DNA from: Cyanophora paradoxa
Lineage: Eukaryota > Glaucocystophyceae > Cyanophorales > Cyanophoraceae
Direction of reading: 5' to 3'
Length of the DNA: 64,000 bases
Assembly: GCA_004431415.1 (NCBI GenBank)
Contig: QPMI01000204.1
Span: forward strand, 1-64,000
Shown piece after piece: positions 41,900-53,411 of the stretch (within the stretch, counting starts at the first letter, position 1; every line of letters starts with the position of its first letter). Below the pieces are notes generated by a model that saw nothing but the letters and a program-made list of their open reading frames with translations, was not told the origin of the DNA and made no database searches. A program made the translations under genes and the position numbers.

Positions 41900-43499
41900 T
41901 CAGGGGCCGAGCAGCTCGACGCGGGAGCTCGGCAGGAGCCGACGAAGCGAGCCGAGGGTCCTGCCCTGCTCGACATGCTCCGCCGTCTCTCGGAGGCTGA
42001 CCTTCTCCCTCAGGAGGCGAACCTGAGGGGGGTAAGATTGGGAGGGGGTACGTGTGCAGGGGGTGCGGCGTGGACCTCGAGGCGGGCGCCCAACGGTGCG
42101 AGGGCCGCGAGGACCTCGTCCCCTGGGGGCAGGTCCCCTTGGTAGCAGGAGAAGGGGAGCGAGAGGAGGACCGACTCGAGCGGGGGCCCGCGGGCGGCGA
42201 GGGCTGCGAGATCGCCCGCGGCCGGCGGCTCCTTCACGGTCAGGGCCAGGGAGCGCAGGACCGCCCCGGCGCCCTCCAGTAGCGGGGGCAGGAAGCCCCC
42301 AGGGGGCGCGGTCACGTCTGCGCGAGAGGTACGATTACAGCTCGTCTGCGAACGATAATGGGGCACGCACCGGATTCAAACTCGAGGTGGAGGGTGGCGA
42401 GAGACGATCGGCGGACGGCCTCTCCTAGGCGTGACAAGTAGCTCCCCCAGGTTGTGTGATCTAAAATTAGCCGGGCCTCCCTTAGGGGCCCTTGCTGCTC
42501 CAGGCCACTCCACAGCTTCGGTGCCTCTTCAAGCCTGCGGGCCCGGGAGGAGAGGGGGGGGGGGTTAGCAAGGGGTAGGGGTCGAACCGGGGTACACGCA
42601 CGAGACGAAGAGCTTGGAAGCGACGCGCTCGAGACGGGGGAAGGAGAAGAGGGCTGCGGTCCCTTCGGGGTTGTACCGGTCCAGCCGAATCTTTTCCCTG
42701 CGGGGAGAGCGTCAGTTGGTGGATGGGTACAGATATCAGGGAGAGCGGAAGGGGGTGCGGCGAACCCGAGCTCGAGGGAGCGGAGGGAGGTGCCGGCGGG
42801 CGTTCCGACGAGGGATTTGAGATAGCTGCCTTTGGTGGAGCTGCCGGGGCAGCGGATGGCGAGGTCCTCCAGCGGGAGGGCCGAGAGCTGCCGCAGGACG
42901 AGGTCGGCGTTACGCTTGCCCCATTGACCGACGAGGTCGACGCCGAAGCTGAGCCGCCGGAGCCGCGGGCAGCGCGCCGCGATCTCCCGCGCTGCGTCGT
43001 CGCGGGTGTGCAGCTCCGGCGGGAGGTGCAGGCCGGTGAGGCGGTGGAGCCCCGGCGGCGCTCCGCCCAGCGCCTCACGGAGCGTGTCGACTGTCAGGAG
43101 ATTATCATCGACCGTCAGCGCCGCTTCGAAGCTCTCCGCGCCGCCCGCCGCCGGCGCCGCGGCCGCCGCGCAGGCCTCGACAACGCCCGCCGCTGCTCCG
43201 AACAGCTGCAGCACTTCGTCTCGCATCGCCTGGCGCCGTGCCCGCTTCAACGTGATGCTCACAGCGTCCGACCGCACTCGCCCGTCCCGCACCAGCGCCG
43301 CCAGCCGCTCAAGCGCGGCCGGGTCGTCGGCGGTGCCGACACTCCGGAGCTCGCCACGCCACGCCACGCCGCCCTCGACGGCATCTCGAAGGCGGCGGCA
43401 CGTACGCCGCGCGGTCCACGCGCCCGTGAGGCCAACGAGCTGCAGGATCTTCTCTAAGATGCCCTCGGGAAGGTCCAGCAACCAGCTTGAGTGCTGCAT
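41900..43499 (-). CDS. F-box protein with leucine-rich repeats (copy 1, minus member of a divergent pair)
   Basis: Starts MQHSSWLLDLPEGILEKILQ, followed by LVGLTGAWTARRTCRRLRDA: an F-box (LP..IL..IL...L, then W/TC+RLRD). Leucine-rich segments follow: LHRLTGLHLPPEL, CPRLRRLSFGVDL, LPLEDLAIRCPG, LRSLELG and LATLHLEFES. Introns restore the frame: a GTTCGCC donor after LELG to EKIRLDRYNPEG, a GTGCGTG donor after SKLFVS to LEEAPKLW, a GTGCGTG donor after LEFES to DVTAPPGGFLPPLLEGA, and a last one to VRLLREKVSLRETAEHVEQ. It ends SSRVELLGP. F-box proteins are substrate receptors of SCF ubiquitin ligases; the target is unknown. Confidence 0.75.
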
Positions 43500-43748
43500 A
43501 TCGCGCGCCGTGGCAGCGTGTCATCAAGGACGATGAAGGAGAGCGAGCCAACGCTAGCTGCGGTTAATACCGTTGGCTCGCAGCTGCAGAGGACTCTGCC
43601 CTCTGAGACAGCTTAGAGTCGGGAGCCGGAGGACTCCGGGAGGACCCGGCCGCGGAGGACTCCGGGAGGTCCGGGGAGGAGGCTGGGGGGTACGTCAACG
43701 CGTGGGGACGTACGCAGTGCCAGCAGCACGGGCTCCATTGCTTGGGGC
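43500..43748. promoter_or_regulatory. Shared 249-bp region between divergent F-box genes (copy 1)
   Basis: Separates the two F-box start codons, so both promoters must overlap here. It includes a direct repeat of GCGGAGGACTCCGGGAGG-like units (GGAGGACTCCGGGAGGACCC and GGAGGACTCCGGGAGGTCCG, near 43628 and 43657). No named factor site is seen. Confidence 0.4.
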
Positions 43749-45344
43749 ATGGAGCAGTCGCGCATTTCGCTGCTGGACCTGCCCGACGATCTTCTTGTGA
43801 GCGTTCTGCAGTTTGTGGGCCTCGCGAAATCGTGGACCACGCGGAGTACGTGCCGCCGCATCCGCGACGCTGTCGAGCGCTGCACGTGGGGGGGCGAGCT
43901 CCGGGCGGCCGGCGCCGCGGACGACCCGGCCGCGCTGGAGCGGTTGGCGGCGCTGGTGCGGGACGGGCGAGTGCGGGCGCGGGCGGACGCTGTGAGCATC
44001 ACGTTGAAGCCGGGACTTCGGCGGCGCGAGACGAAGGAAGTCGCGGTGCTGCGGCTGTTCGTAGCGGCGGCGGCCGTGGTTGAGGCCTGCGCGGCAGCCG
44101 CGGCGCCCGCGGCGGGCGGCGCGGCAAGCTTCGAAGCGTCGCTGGCGGTCGAGGAAAAGTTTTTCCCAGCCAGCACGCTTCACGAAGCGCTGAGCGGAGC
44201 GCCGCCGGGGCTCGATCGCCTCACCGGCCTACACCTCCCGCCGGATCCGAAGCTGTACATAAGCGAGAATATGGCGCAGCTGATAGCCGCGAAGTGTCCG
44301 CGGCTCCGAAGCCTCAGGATTGCCGTCCAGGGTCGCTGGGGTCAGCTGCATCAGAACATGGACCGCTTTTTGGGCCATCTCTCGGCCCTCTCGCTGGAGC
44401 ACCTCCTCGTTCGGTGCCCCGCTCGCATCCAAGGCAGCCATCTCGAGGTCCTCGTCGGCACGCCCGCCGGCCGCTGCCTCCGCTCCCTCGAGCTCGGGTG
44501 GGACATACCCATCCCCGCGCACTCCTGTACCCCCTTATGCGCTTCTGGGAAAAGGGATAGGGTCCGGCTGCACAGCGACGGGATTCGAGCCCTGTTCTCC
44601 CTCCCTCGCCTCGAGCGCATCGCTTCGAAGCTCTTAGTCTCGTGCGTGTACCCCCCCGCCCGCCCGGTGCACCCCGTACCCCTTGCTCATCTCCCCGGTC
44701 CCGCAGGCCGGAGGCGGCAGCGGCGCTGTGGAGGGGTCTGGAGCGGCAAAAAGCCCTGAGAGCCGCCCAGCTAATTTTAGATCACACAACCTGGGGGAGC
44801 TACTTGTCGCGCCTAGGAGAGGCCGTCCGCCGATCGTCTCTCGCCACCCTCCACCTCGAGTTCGAATCCGGTGCGTGCCCCATTACCGTTCGCAGACGAG
44901 CTGTAATCGTACCGCCCGTGCAGACGTGACCGCGCCCCCTGGGGGCTTCCTGCCCCCGCTACTGGAGGGCGCCGGGGCGGTCCTGCGCTCCCTGGCCCTG
45001 ACCGTGAAGGAGCCGCCGGCCGCGGGCGATCTCGCAGCCCTCGCCGCCCGCGGGCCCCCGCTCGAGTCGGTCCTCCTCTCGCTCCCCTTCTCCTGCTACC
45101 AAGGGGACCTGCCCCCAGGGTACGAGGTCCTCGCGACCCTCGCACCGTTGGGCGCCCGCCTCGAGGTCCGCGCCGCACCCCCTGCACACGTACCCCCTCC
45201 CAATCTTACCCCCCTCAGGTTCGCCTCCTGAGGGAGACGGTCAGCCTCCGAGAGACGACGGAGCATCTCGGGACCCTGGAGGCGTTCCGGCAGCTGCTCC
45301 CAGACGCCCGCGTCGAGCTGCTCAAGGCCCCTAGCTATATATAG
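43749..45344 (+). CDS. F-box protein with leucine-rich repeats (copy 1, plus member)
   Basis: Starts MEQSRISLLDLPDDLLVSVL, followed by QFVGLAKSWTTRSTCRRIRD: a clear F-box. It is a paralogue of the minus-strand neighbour with the same layout and intron positions: LELG spliced to VRLHSDGIRALFSLPRLERI, then SKLLVS to an Ala-rich exon, then LEFES to DVTAPPGGFLPPLLEGA and a last exon VRLLRETVSLRETTEHLG. It ends with APSYI and TAG at 45342-45344. The 5' exon differs clearly from the neighbour, while the third and fourth exons are almost identical in DNA. Likely an SCF substrate receptor. Confidence 0.75.
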
Positions 45345-45790
45345 ATAACAACAAGAGGTTAATTGCCGCTGTGCAGCTGCCTGTTCAACTGCTGTTTAAA
45401 ACAATAACAAGATCTGTACATGTACATTCATGATTGTGTTCCATTGCAAATTGCGCTGCGTTATCAGTTATCAATATGCATCGCCCGGTCACTTGGCGGC
45501 CAGGCCTGTCGCCGAGTCGATCGCGACGTCACTGAGTCAGTGCATGCAGTGCGCGTGCGCGTGCCCCTGCCTAAAGCGTGCTAGCCCGCCGGCGCCGTGA
45601 CGTTCAACGGTTCTTTCATGATGTGCCACAGCCGTTGAGATGCAGCGTGCTCGATATCGATATCAATTTCGACTGCGCATGCGCATACACGCACAGCCGC
45701 TGAGCACCAGTTGCAGCCGCGTCGGTCTGGTCGACGCCCTATGTTGCATAAATGATCGCTGCTGTGTTCTTCGTGCATCCGGCCCCAGGC
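45345..45790. other. Spacer between F-box and TUG genes (copy 1)
   Basis: Convergent 3' ends. AT-richer, with CTAGCTATATATAG, CTGTACATGTACA, CGATATCGATATC and GCGCATGCGC palindromes. No gene seen. Confidence 0.45.
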
Positions 45791-47400
45791 TCACTTCTTG
45801 AACCACTTGGGCTTCTTGGGCGCGTCGCCCTGCCCGCCGGCCGCGCCGCCTTCCCGCTCGTAGTCGCGGCGCGGGGGCGCGGGGCCCGGCGCCGCCTCCG
45901 CGGGCCGGCCTGCGACTCTGCGGCGACGGCCTGCGGGCGGGGGCGTGAGGGGGCGGGGAGGGGCGGGGGCGGGGCGCGCCCGCGGGATCTCCTCGACGGT
46001 GAGGTCCTCGGCGGTCGCGAGCAGGGCCTCCCGCAGAAAAAGGCCCCCGTCTGGCCGTCTGCGCCGCGTCGGGCGGGGCGGGGCGACGCGGGGCGGGGCG
46101 GGCGCGCCTTCGAAGGCGAAGTTGAGGAGGGTGGCGGCTGCGTGCGCTCGCGGGTTACGCGTGGCGGGGTGGCGCGAGGAGGGCCCCTCACGCGTGAGGC
46201 CCGCCGCGTGCACGCTCGTCCCCGACTCCGCCACGCGCTGCACCGGGGGCGCCACGTCTGCGAGCTGTGAGGGCCGGCGGGGCGGGGCGGGGCGGGGCGG
46301 GGCGGGCACAGAGGTAGAAGGGGCGCGGGGCGGCGAGGCGCTGGCGGACGAAGTCGTAGACGTCCGCGACGCGCTCCCGCGCCGCGAAGGTCCCCTGCAG
46401 CACGAACCGGTCCGGGAAGCGCACGCGGATCAGGCACTGCGCGCCCCGCCCGCCGGTCAGGGCGCGGGGCGGCGGGGGGCGGCGGGGCGGGCGGGCCTTG
46501 GCGTAGCGGCGGCGGCGGCGGGCCTCCATCTCCTCCCGCAGCTTGCGCGTGAGCAGGAGGTCGCCGTCGCTGCGCGGGCCTCGCGCGGGGCGCGGGGCGC
46601 GGGGGCGGCGCGTGGCGCGGGGCGGGCCTGGCGTGGGCGGCGCGCTGGACGATGGCGAGGTCCTCGACGGTGAACTCGAAGAAGTCGTCGGGGACCTCGA
46701 AGCGCCCCGGGTCGGGGCCCCCCGCCGCCGGCCGCAGCACCCGCGCCTCCCGCTCGCACGTCGCCGGGCCCACCGGCCCCTCGTCCCCCCGGCCCCCCGG
46801 CCCCGCCGCCCCCGCGCCACTGGCTGGGGCGCCGGCTGGGCGGAGGGGCCGGGGCGCGGGGCCGGTGCGGGGGCCGGGGCGGGTGCGGGTGCCGGGGCGG
46901 GGGCGGCCGGCTGGGCGGGCTTCGGGGGCATCTTGAACTGGGCGAAGTCGGGGTTGATGCGCACGTCGCGGCTGGGCTCCCCCGGCGGGGCGCGGGCGCC
47001 GAGGGCCGGCCGAGGGCCCGGGGCGGCCTCGGGGAACTTGAAGTTGGCGAACTCGGGGTTGCGCGCCGGGGCGTGCACGAGGACGGCGTTGTCCGCCCCG
47101 CCCGCTGCTCCCCCGCCGCCGGGAACTTGAAGTGCGCGAACTCCGCCGCCACGCCCCGCGGCGCGTCCGACCGCGCCACGTCCTCCCCCGCCGCCTCCGC
47201 CGCCCGCCCCGCCGGGCCGGGCCGGGGCCGGGGCGGGGCGGGGCGGGCGGGGCGGGGCGCGGGGGCCGGAGGGATTCGGCGGTGGCGATCTCGAGGCGGG
47301 CGTCCTCGAGGGAGAGGCCCGAGGGGGCGAAGGCGACGCGATCTCGAGGCGGGCGTCCTCGAGGGAGAGGCCCGAGGGGGCGAAGGCGACGCGGAAGAGG
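45791..47400 (-). pseudogene. ASPSCR1: TUG/ASPSCR1 gene cut at its 5' side by the tandem duplication
   Basis: Contains the 3' half of the gene described at 55456-57817: FEVPDDFFEFTVEDLAIVQR, RKLREEMEARRRR, the UBX domain (LIRVRFPDRFVLQGTFAARE, RVADVYDFVRQRLAAPRPFY) and the terminal PKKPKWFKK. Upstream it stops at LFRVAFAPSGLSLEDARLEI, where the unit joins copy 2 (about 47400), so both ubiquitin-like N-terminal exons are absent. A 53-bp tandem duplication (47288-47393) also shifts the frame. It is therefore unlikely to make a normal protein. Confidence 0.75.
47288..47393. repeat. 53-bp tandem duplication inside the truncated TUG copy
   Basis: The 53-bp unit starting ATCTCGAGGCGGGCGTCCTC is present twice in a row here but only once in copy 2 (near 56961). 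As 53 is not a multiple of 3 it breaks the reading frame. Confidence 0.85.
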
Positions 47401-48137
47401 GGCGCGCCACCCCTATCGCTATCGCAATCGTCGCTGTGAAGGCTCCGCAGGCAGCGACCGTTCATAGTGCTAGTTTTCAATTGTCGTCGTGCGTATACAT
47501 TCTTGATCACAGAAAAAGCAAAACTGCTGCCTTACTGAGGAAAAATTGCGCGGGTCAGATATTACTATGATATCAAGAAAGGCTCAGAACTAGCTATAGC
47601 TGCACAGTGCGAGCCTCGAATGGGTTCAATTTGGATTACAGGCTACGTCGTAAACTACTGCATATGCGAAGTATACGTACGAATACGGAAGGTGATTATC
47701 GGAAGAATTTGAAATGCGTGGAAAAACGCAGTTTGAAGAGAGATCCTTGAAAGAACTCTGGATGCATATGTACATGCAAAAAGTTGCACGAGCACACAGA
47801 AAAGCCCCGCGCGGGAAAATCCACAAGGGACAAAAAGCACGGCGGTTACGACGGAGGGCGTGCGGGCCGAAGGGCGCGCCGGACGGGCCGACCGGCAGCG
47901 AACGGGCGGGGAAGAGCTGCGCTCAGGGTCAGCCGAGCGGAGAAGGGACGAGGGGGGTGCCACGCACAGTCGAGCTCCGCGCCGAACGTCGGCGAGACGG
48001 GGCTCGGGGCGGACTGCGCCAATACGGCGTCAGGCGGGGCGCGAGGGTCGCGCGGAGCGGCAGGCGGCAGACCCGCGTGCGGGCGGCGGGAACGAGGGGT
48101 CGAAAGACGGCTTGGGGGACTGCGGGGCGGGCCGTCA

Positions 48138-48169
<32 letters not shown>

Positions 48170-48171
<2 letters not shown>

Positions 48172-49838
48172 CTGGAGGGAGAGGGTGCGCTCGAGGTCGG
48201 AGCCGAGCGGGGTGAGGCAGCGGAGGCCGAGGGCCCTAATCCCGCCCCCCGCCGGCCCCGTCGTCCCGTCGAAGAGCGGCACCGGCGTCGCCGCGGCGCG
48301 GGCCGAGCCGGCGATCGCGCGCAGGGCGGGGGACGGGCACGGGGAGGCGGCCGGGGAGGCCGGCGGGGGCGAGGCGCGCTCGAGGAGGGCCGAGCCGGCC
48401 GGAGCGGAGCGGGCGAGGGGCGCGCAGGAGACGGGGGCCACGCGGGGCGCGGGGAGGGCGGAGGTGGCGGAGCGGGTGCGGCCCATCAGTGCGGCCTCGA
48501 CGTCGGGGCTCGCCCCGCGCGGGCTTTGCATCCCCGCCCGCCCCGCCACCGGCGACGGGCACGGCGAGCTCCCCAGCGAGCCGGCCGGCAGGCTCACCCG
48601 CACCACCCGCGAGCGCGGCGCCTCGTCCACCGCCGACACTGCAGCGCGCCGGCGTCAGACGTCGACGCAGGGCGGGGGACGGCGGGCCGGGGCGGACCGG
48701 CGCTCGGAGAGGGCGAGCGGCCGCGGGCGGCCGCATCCTTGGCGGCAGCCGGCGAGGGCGGGATCCTGCGGCGGCCGATCAGAGCGCGGGGCGGCGGGGC
48801 GGCGGGGCGGCGCACTTCTCCTCGGGATGGGGGGATCCGGGCGGCGGGGGCCGAGGCGAGGCGGACGAGGGGCTCGCCGGTGAGCGGGTCCTGCGTCACC
48901 GTCACCATCCGGATGTTCCCGCTCGACTTCCTCCGCCCCAGCACCGGCGACGCCGCCGGCGCCGGCGACGCTGCCCCGGCGTGTAAGCGGCGGCGCGGCG
49001 TGCGGCGGCGCCGGCCGGCACCTGTGGCGGATCGCGGGTCGCGCTTCACGTATTGCCCGATGGCCGCGGTGAGAATCGCGTCCACTGCCGCCGACGGGTC
49101 CGGCCCGCTCGCCCCGCTGCGCGCCCTCGTCGGCGAGGGCGACGGGCGGGGCCGGGCTGGCAAGGCGCCGGGGCCGCACGTGACCCTGGGGCTCATTCTC
49201 GCGCTCTCGGACATGCAGCCGACGGAGGCGGAGCGCCGGTGAGCGGCGGAGGCGGTCGGAGAGCCGACGGACATCGACAACGGGGAGCACTTGCCCGACG
49301 CCGGCGTCCGCGCCCGCTTCGCCGGCGACGGCGCCGATTGGCCGCAATCCTCCGAGAACAGAGATCGCTTTGGGCTGAAGATGGTGAGGTCCGAAGCCGA
49401 CGCGGGCCCTGGAAACGAGCGGTGAGACCCGGAAGGAACCAAGACAGGAAGAAGCGTACTTCGGGAGGCGCAGCTGATCGGTTTCGATGATGCAAAAGAA
49501 GCGGACGTTACGTGACTGAAGATTGAAGTGATGGGCGCAGCGGGCAAGCCTGCGGCGTGAAAGGGTACGAAAGTGAGATGATGAGGCACTGCGAAGCAGA
49601 AAGAAGACATGTAAAGGACGTCTGCACCGCTGTTGACTGACACAGCGCGCTTGAGAGGCTTCGATTCCTCGGCGGGACCCCTGAGCGGCAAGAGCGCCTC
49701 AAAACCTCTGGCAGGCTGGCGCACGCGACTCGGCGAGACCGCGACACGCACACTGAGTAACATCGACGTGCAGCTCTTCAACAACGGGGCCCGTCGCAGC
49801 AATCGCGGCGGGCCACTTGTCTGTGGTGCAGGGGGCAA
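48170..49838 (-). CDS. Ser/Pro-rich protein of unknown function (copy 2)
   Basis: Duplicate of the gene at 38500-40089 with the same core motifs (DLTIFSPKRSLFSEDCGQ; MVTVTQDPLTGEPLVRLASA; MQSPRGASPDVEAALMGRT). Single-base differences shift frames locally (for example ATGGGGGGGAT versus ATGGGGGAT near 48830). At 48141-48168 copy 2 has one long G run where copy 1 has a mixed G/C sequence, which looks like a sequencing or assembly error. Same uncertainty about exon borders. Confidence 0.35.
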
Positions 49839-50143
49839 TCAGCTGGCGTGCGTTCGTCACAGAAAACGGCGGAGCGGCGCAGACCTTCCAAAGAGGGACA
49901 CTCGAGTGAGCTTTCGTTGCCCAGTAGATCTTCGAGTTCGGGGTCCTGATCACGCATTTCGGCGTCCGCGACGCCAGCATCGGCTGCGCGACGCGCGGGG
50001 GGGGGGCGTTCAGCGATGGTGTTGCGCTCAGAGCAGCATATAGATGATAAGGAATGATCGCTAGACGGCAGACGCCGCGTCGAACGCCGGCAGCGGCGCG
50101 TTGGAGAACGTGAAACTTCGGCCGTTTATCGAGCCGTCCCGGA

Positions 50144-50365
50144 TCACGCGGCGACGAATGACGCACGAAGCAAGTCATTGCTGAACAATAGCGCTTCCGC
50201 CAGTTCGCCGTCGAGAGAGAGCGTCGCGTTGAGGAGGTTCAAGGTGGCGTTGTGCTGGGCCTGGCCGGCGGGCGCGACCGATGAAGACAACGCTGGATGA
50301 TCGATGTACAGGTCGTCGTCCAGCGCCGCTCCGCCGAGGAACTCATCGATCCCCAGGCCTGCCAT
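50144..50365 (-). CDS. Small hypothetical protein (copy 2)
   Basis: Identical in sequence to 40481-40702 (MAGLGIDEFLGGAALDDDLY start). Not recognised; same caveat about a possible hidden intron. Confidence 0.25.
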   Translation of the reverse strand: MAGLGIDEFLGGAALDDDLYIDHPALSSSVAPAGQAQHNATLNLLNATLSLDGELAEALLFSNDLLRASFVAA

Positions 50366-50958
50366 CGTACGATTTCCCTGCGTCGCTCGCAGACGGTGCT
50401 GGCCGCTGCTGGCGAGCGTGAACTTCACAGCGTGGAACAGGCGTCGACGTCGCTCGCGAAGCCAACGTTCACAAGGTGACTCCTCTAGCCGCTGCAGTCG
50501 ATGCGGATCCGGCCGAGTTAGTCCAAGCCAGCGGTACCCCCCTGGAGGCTTGCAAAAATCGAAGCGTCGCGCGACTAATCTATGTCAATATTGCCCTGCA
50601 TATGCATGCGCAAGCAAATAAGCGCTAGCCTAGTAGCGCCGGCGCCGGCCCCCGCCGCCGACGCGGCGTTTCATTTACGCTTATTATACGTATACGTATA
50701 CTGCAGCAGTGTTAGCGCTAGCGCAAGCTGTACTCCGGTCGACCGGGCCGTCGACGTCTCATATTGATCATGAATTTGAATAACTTGTACGCTGCTAGCA
50801 GCGTACGTACCGAGTACGGAATCCTACTAGGCTACGGATCTAGAGCTAGACCGTCGGACTCCGGATCGTCTCAGATTCGTCTGCCGCATGCGCAGTGGCG
50901 TGGGCCGTCGTGCCGCGCGTACGGTGCACGTGGCCATGGACCCCGCCCGGGCCTGGGT
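50366..50958. other. Spacer, palindrome-rich (copy 2)
   Basis: Same content as 40766-41296, including ATTATACGTATACGTATAC and TTGATCATGAA. No gene. Confidence 0.4.
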
Positions 50959-51463
50959 TCACTTCTTGAACCACTTGGGCTTCTTGGGCGCGTCGCCCTG
51001 CCGCCGGCCGCGCCGCCTTCCCGCTCGTAGTCGCGGCGCGGGGGCGCGGGGCCCGGCGCCGCCTCCGCGGGGCCGGCCTGCGACTCTGCGGCGACGGCCT
51101 GCGGGGCGGGGGCGTGAGGGGGGCGGGGGAGGGGGCGGGGGCGGGGCGCGCCCGCGGGATCTCCTCGACGGTGAGGTCCTCGGCGGTCGCGAGCAGGGCC
51201 TCCCGCAGGAAAAGGCCCCCCGTCTGGCCGTCAGCGCCGCGTCGGGCGGGGCGGAGCGGGGCGGGGCGGGGTGACGCGGGGCGGGGCCCGTCTGCCCGGG
51301 AGAGGCCCGTTCGCAAAGCAGCCGCGGAGGAGAACGCGGGCCTGCTGGCGCCAGCGCCGGCAGAGCTCGAGGGGGGGATTGAGCGCGAGGTCGACTTCCA
51401 CGTCGGGCCGGCGGTCGCCCGACACGTCACGGCGTTGAGAAGCTCGGCAAACGGAGTCCACTG
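50959..51463 (-). pseudogene. Chimeric fragment carrying the last exons of TUG/ASPSCR1 (copy 2)
   Basis: Duplicate of 41297-41800, ending in PKKPKWFKK, with the same unrecognised upstream exon (RRPDVEVDLALNPPLELCRR). One missing C near 51001 (CCTGCCGCC versus CCTGCCCGCC) disturbs the last exon. Confidence 0.45.
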
Positions 51464-51562
51464 ACGTCGATGCCCGACGGACCGGCGACGGTCGCGTCTA
51501 GCGTGATGACGAATACGTACACGCACGTGCATGCACGCCGGAGAGCTCCGGGGCTCCGGGGC

Positions 51563-53161
51563 TCAGGGGCCGAGCAGCTCGACGCGGGAGCTCGGCAGGA
51601 GCCGACGAAGCGAGCCGAGGGTCCTGCCCTGCTCGACATGCTCCGCCGTCTCTCGGAGGCTGACCTTCTCCCTCAGGAGGCGAACCTGAGGGGGGTAAGA
51701 TTGGGAGGGGGTACGTGTGCAGGGGGTGCGGCGTGGACCTCGAGGCGGGCGCCCAACGGTGCGAGGGCCGCGAGGACCTCGTCCCCTGGGGGCAGGTCCC
51801 CTTGGTAGCAGGAGAAGGGGAGCGAGAGGAGGACCGACTCGAGCGGGGGCCCGCGGGCGGCGAGGGCTGCGAGATCGCCCGCGGCCGGCGGCTCCTTCAC
51901 GGTCAGGGCCAGGGAGCGCAGGACCGCCCCGGCGCCCTCCAGTAGCGGGGGCAGGAAGCCCCCAGGGGGCGCGGTCACGTCTGCGCGAGAGGTACGATTA
52001 CAGCTCGTCTGCGAACGATAATGGGGCACGCACCGGATTCAAACTCGAGGTGGAGGGTGGCGAGAGACGATCGGCGGACGGCCTCTCCTAGGCGTGACAA
52101 GTAGCTCCCCCAGGTTGTGTGATCTAAAATTAGCCGGGCCTCCCTTAGGGGCCCTTGCTGCTCCAGGCCACTCCACAGCTTCGGTGCCTCTTCAAGCCTG
52201 CGGGCCCGGGAGGAGAGGGGGGGGGGGTTAGCAAGGGGTAGGGGTCGAACCGGGGTACACGCACGAGACGAAGAGCTTGGAAGCGACGCGCTCGAGACGG
52301 GGGAAGGAGAAGAGGGCTGCGGTCCCTTCGGGGTTGTACCGGTCCAGCCGAATCTTTTCCCTGCGGGGAGAGCGTCAGTTGGTGGATGGGTACAGATATC
52401 AGGGAGAGCGGAAGGGGGTGCGGCGAACCCGAGCTCGAGGGAGCGGAGGGAGGTGCCGGCGGGCGTTCCGACGAGGGATTTGAGATAGCTGCCTTTGGTG
52501 GAGCTGCCGGGGCAGCGGATGGCGAGGTCCTCCAGCGGGAGGGCCGAGAGCTGCCGCAGGACGAGGTCGGCGTTACGCTTGCCCCATTGACCGACGAGGT
52601 CGACGCCGAAGCTGAGCCGCCGGAGCCGCGGGCAGCGCGCCGCGATCTCCCGCGCTGCGTCGTCGCGGGTGTGCAGCTCCGGCGGGAGGTGCAGGCCGGT
52701 GAGGCGGTGGAGCCCCGGCGGCGCTCCGCCCAGCGCCTCACGGAGCGTGTCGACTGTCAGGAGATTATCATCGACCGTCAGCGCCGCTTCGAAGCTCTCC
52801 GCGCCGCCCGCCGCCGGCGCCGCGGCCGCCGCGCAGGCCTCGACAACGCCCGCCGCTGCTCCGAACAGCTGCAGCACTTCGTCTCGCATCGCCTGGCGCC
52901 GTGCCCGCTTCAACGTGATGCTCACAGCGTCCGACCGCACTCGCCCGTCCGCACCAGCGCCGCCAGCCGCTCAAGCGCGGCCGGGTCGTCGGCGGTGCCG
53001 ACACTCCGGAGCTCGCCACGCCACGCCACGCCGCCCTCGACGGCATCTCGAAGGCGGCGGCACGTACGCCGCGCGGTCCACGCGCCCGTGAGGCCAACGA
53101 GCTGCAGGATCTTCTCTAAGATGCCCTCGGGAAGGTCCAGCAACCAGCTTGAGTGCTGCAT
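51563..53161 (-). pseudogene. F-box gene, minus member, copy 2, with an apparent frameshift
   Basis: Duplicate of 41900-43499. Copy 1 reads CGCCCGTCCCGCACC and copy 2 reads CGCCCGTCCGCACC (near 52946), losing one C and breaking the frame after AALERLAALVR, about 65 residues from the start. The rest, including all splice sites and the last exon, is intact. Because the change is in a C run it may be a sequencing error; if real, only the plus-strand partner is functional in this unit. Confidence 0.65.
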
Positions 53162-53411
53162 ATCGCGCGCCGTGGCAGCGTGTCATCAAGGACGATGAAG
53201 GAGAGCGAGCCAACGCTAGCTGCGGTTAATACCGTTGGCTCGCAGCTGCAGAGGACTCTGCCCTCTGAGACAGCTTAGAGTCGGGAGCCGGAGGACTCCG
53301 GGAGGACCCGGCCGCGGAGGACTCCGGGAGGTCCGGGGAGGAGGCTGGGGGGGTACGTCAACGCGTGGGGACGTACGCAGTGCCAGCAGCACGGGCTCCA
53401 TTGCTTGGGGC

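Larger units (their letters stand above)
37731..47400. repeat. Tandem duplication unit, copy 1 (about 9.67 kb)
   Basis: Begins at GGGGCGCGCCACCCCTATCG and continues collinearly with 47401-57016. It contains a Ser/Pro-rich gene, a small unknown frame, a chimeric TUG fragment, two F-box genes and the 3' part of a TUG gene. Identity is near complete, and differences cluster in G/C runs. The junction with copy 2 lies inside a TUG exon. Confidence 0.95.
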
